Shown here piece after piece: positions 62,875-64,000 of a stretch of DNA of 64,000 bases. The translations under genes were made by a program, and so were the position numbers. This DNA is from Marinihelvus sp963695135 (GTDB taxonomy: Bacteria; Pseudomonadota; Gammaproteobacteria; Xanthomonadales; SZUA-36): NCBI GenBank assembly GCA_963695135.1, contig CAVOGA010000003.1, positions 372,001 to 436,000 on the forward strand. Reading direction: 5' to 3'. The notes under the pieces are model-generated. The model ran no database searches, was not told the DNA's origin, and saw only the letters and a list, made by a program, of their open reading frames with translations. Every line of letters begins with the position of its first letter. Positions within the stretch are counted from its first letter, which is position 1.

Positions 62875-64000
62875 ATCGGTCCCGGGCCATCCACGGTGAT
62901 TGGCTGGTCACGCAGAAACCGCCTCACCGGCGCTCCGAGTTCCCGGGCATACTCGTGCCCGGAATACACCGCGTGCACAATCGCACCGGGCGCCCGCGCA
63001 TCGCCGATGGCCGTGACAGACTCGATCCCCGCCTCGCGCCAGTCGTCGCGGCGCGCCAGCAGCGCCTGGTAGAGGGCATCATCACTGACCCGGTGCCCCA
63101 CGATCAGCACGGAGCGACAGGCGATGGGCCGCTCAACGCGGTCAAACAGCCCTTCCAGGATTGCCGATTGCCCGTCAAAGCCGGCCAGGAGGCTCAGCGT
63201 TGACAGTCCGATACCATGCCTGGCCAGCGCGGCATGCACAAAAGGCTGCTCGTTGGTCATGAAGGTCCAGGCCGAAGCATGTCCCGCGGGCGTCGCGTAA
63301 TGCACCTCGAGTCCCTGTTCCGCGAGGTATTCGGCCAGCACGCCGCCCAGGTAGTAATTATCGAAGTCAAAGACCAGGACCGGGCCCTCCGGGATCACAC
63401 CTGCGGCGAGGTCGTCGGGCGTGTAAACGCCCTCCCGCTCCAGCGTTCCCACCGGAATTTCCAGGCGGGAATAGAGATGTCGCGTCCAGCGGGCGCCGGT
63501 GGCGATGGCCACGTGGCGGTGCTCCATGGCCAGGATGTCATCGACACCCAGCTTGCTGCCCGGGTACAGCTCAACGCGGTCCATTTGCTGCAGTGCGTTC
63601 AAACGGTAGTCCTGGACACGCCCCCAGCTGGCCAATCCGGGCAGGGAGGTTTCAAACAGCAAGCGCCCGCCGAGCTTGTCGCGGGCATCCGCCAGGGTGA
63701 CGCTGACCCCCCGCCGCGCCAGCACATGCGCCGCCTCGAGCCCGGCCGGCCCGGCGCCGACAACAAGCACCGGCCCGGTATCCGGCGCCTGGTCGTAACG
63801 TTCCGGATGCCAGCCCCGGCGCCACTCCTCGCCGGCCGTGGCGTTTTGCGTACAGCGCACCGGCACGCTGTCGTGCCAGCTCGATATGCACAGGTTGCAG
63901 CCGATACACTCGCGGATCTCGTCCTCACGTCCGTCACGCAGCTTGGCCGGCAGAAAGGGATCCGCGATCGACGGGCGGGCGCCGCCAATCAGGTCCAGGA
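62859..64000 (-). CDS. TMADH-like iron-sulfur flavoprotein, C-terminal part
   Basis: The last 380 codons of a gene that continues past the right edge. The visible part starts before the [4Fe-4S] motif CIGCNLC followed by eleven residues and C (C-x2-C-x2-C-x11-C), as in trimethylamine dehydrogenase. A dinucleotide-binding VVGAGPAGLEAAHVL and a second nucleotide-binding half follow. Relatives include dimethylglycine dehydrogenase DgcA, stachydrine demethylase StcD and 2,4-dienoyl-CoA reductase. Its 3' end overlaps the oppositely oriented Rieske gene by 16 bases. Confidence 0.87.
   Translation of the reverse strand, partial: LDLIGGARPSIADPFLPAKLRDGREDEIRECIGCNLCISSWHDSVPVRCTQNATAGEEWRRGWHPERYDQAPDTGPVLVVGAGPAGLEAAHVLARRGVSVTLADARDKLGGRLLFETSLPGLASWGRVQDYRLNALQQMDRVELYPGSKLGVDDILAMEHRHVAIATGARWTRHLYSRLEIPVGTLEREGVYTPDDLAAGVIPEGPVLVFDFDNYYLGGVLAEYLAEQGLEVHYATPAGHASAWTFMTNEQPFVHAALARHGIGLSTLSLLAGFDGQSAILEGLFDRVERPIACRSVLIVGHRVSDDALYQALLARRDDWREAGIESVTAIGDARAPGAIVHAVYSGHEYARELGAPVRRFLRDQPITVDGPGPIYPDS

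Overview
This window is a chromosomal segment of a GC-rich gammaproteobacterium. The strongest evidence is the conserved block yebC-ruvC-ruvA-ruvB-ybgC-tolQ-tolR-tolA-tolB-pal-cpoB-queE-queC followed by tRNA-Lys. Around it lie typical aerobic, proteolytic, probably marine or sediment accessory genes: S9, M28 and M49-like peptidases, an amidase, a phasin and quaternary-amine catabolism genes. No phage, insertion sequence or CRISPR array was seen.

Layout. 1-8.6 kb: a partial MFS transporter, a patatin-like lipase, a CPA1-type antiporter, a two-gene partner-switching module (PP2C phosphatase fused to an anti-sigma-type kinase, plus a STAS protein), an OmpA lipoprotein with calcium-binding-type repeats, small membrane proteins and an orphan encapsulated-ferritin-like gene. 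8.7-10.0 kb: an MscS channel. 10.3-15.3 kb: a strong promoter with a palindrome, then bchH (Mg-chelatase H subunit) and a light-dependent protochlorophyllide oxidoreductase (LPOR). This pair implies bacteriochlorophyll synthesis by an aerobic anoxygenic phototroph, yet no other photosynthesis gene is present here. 15.3-17.4 kb: small unknowns, a methyltransferase and a 131-bp tandem repeat directly 3' of tRNA-Lys. 17.5-28.9 kb: queuosine, Tol-Pal, Ruv and YebC genes, a hydrolase and RarD. 29-37.4 kb: S9 peptidase, aspS, FmdB, an M49-like lipoprotein and proBA. 37.4-42.4 kb: a Cys/Met-metabolism PLP enzyme, an ATP-grasp protein, a universal stress protein, alkaline phosphatase and a LysR regulator. 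42.5-45.9 kb: an SDR, a quinone oxidoreductase and a CaiT-like BCCT carrier. 45.9-54.4 kb: a TPR-sulfotransferase, a lipoprotein, a phasin, an amidase, a SYLF protein, an M28 peptidase, an EVE protein and a class III cyclase. 54.5-57 kb: a BKACE/thioesterase pair like cdhC-cdhB of carnitine degradation, plus a TauD-type dioxygenase. 57-64 kb: an esterase, glutathione peroxidase, PPK2, an MFS carrier, a Rieske oxygenase and a TMADH-like flavoprotein.

How the genes may work together. The BCCT carrier, the cdhCB-like pair, the Rieske oxygenase and the TMADH-like demethylase would form a plausible carnitine or betaine breakdown route scattered over 20 kb. BchH and LPOR would supply two oxygen-compatible steps of bacteriochlorophyll synthesis. 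The Rsb-like module could control a process encoded elsewhere.

Sequence quality. At least ten genes are interrupted by frameshifts, nearly all repairable by removing one base, often in a short homopolymer or next to an identical base. I treat these as sequencing or assembly errors and annotate the genes across them. All functions are inferred from sequence motifs by eye; no database search was run.
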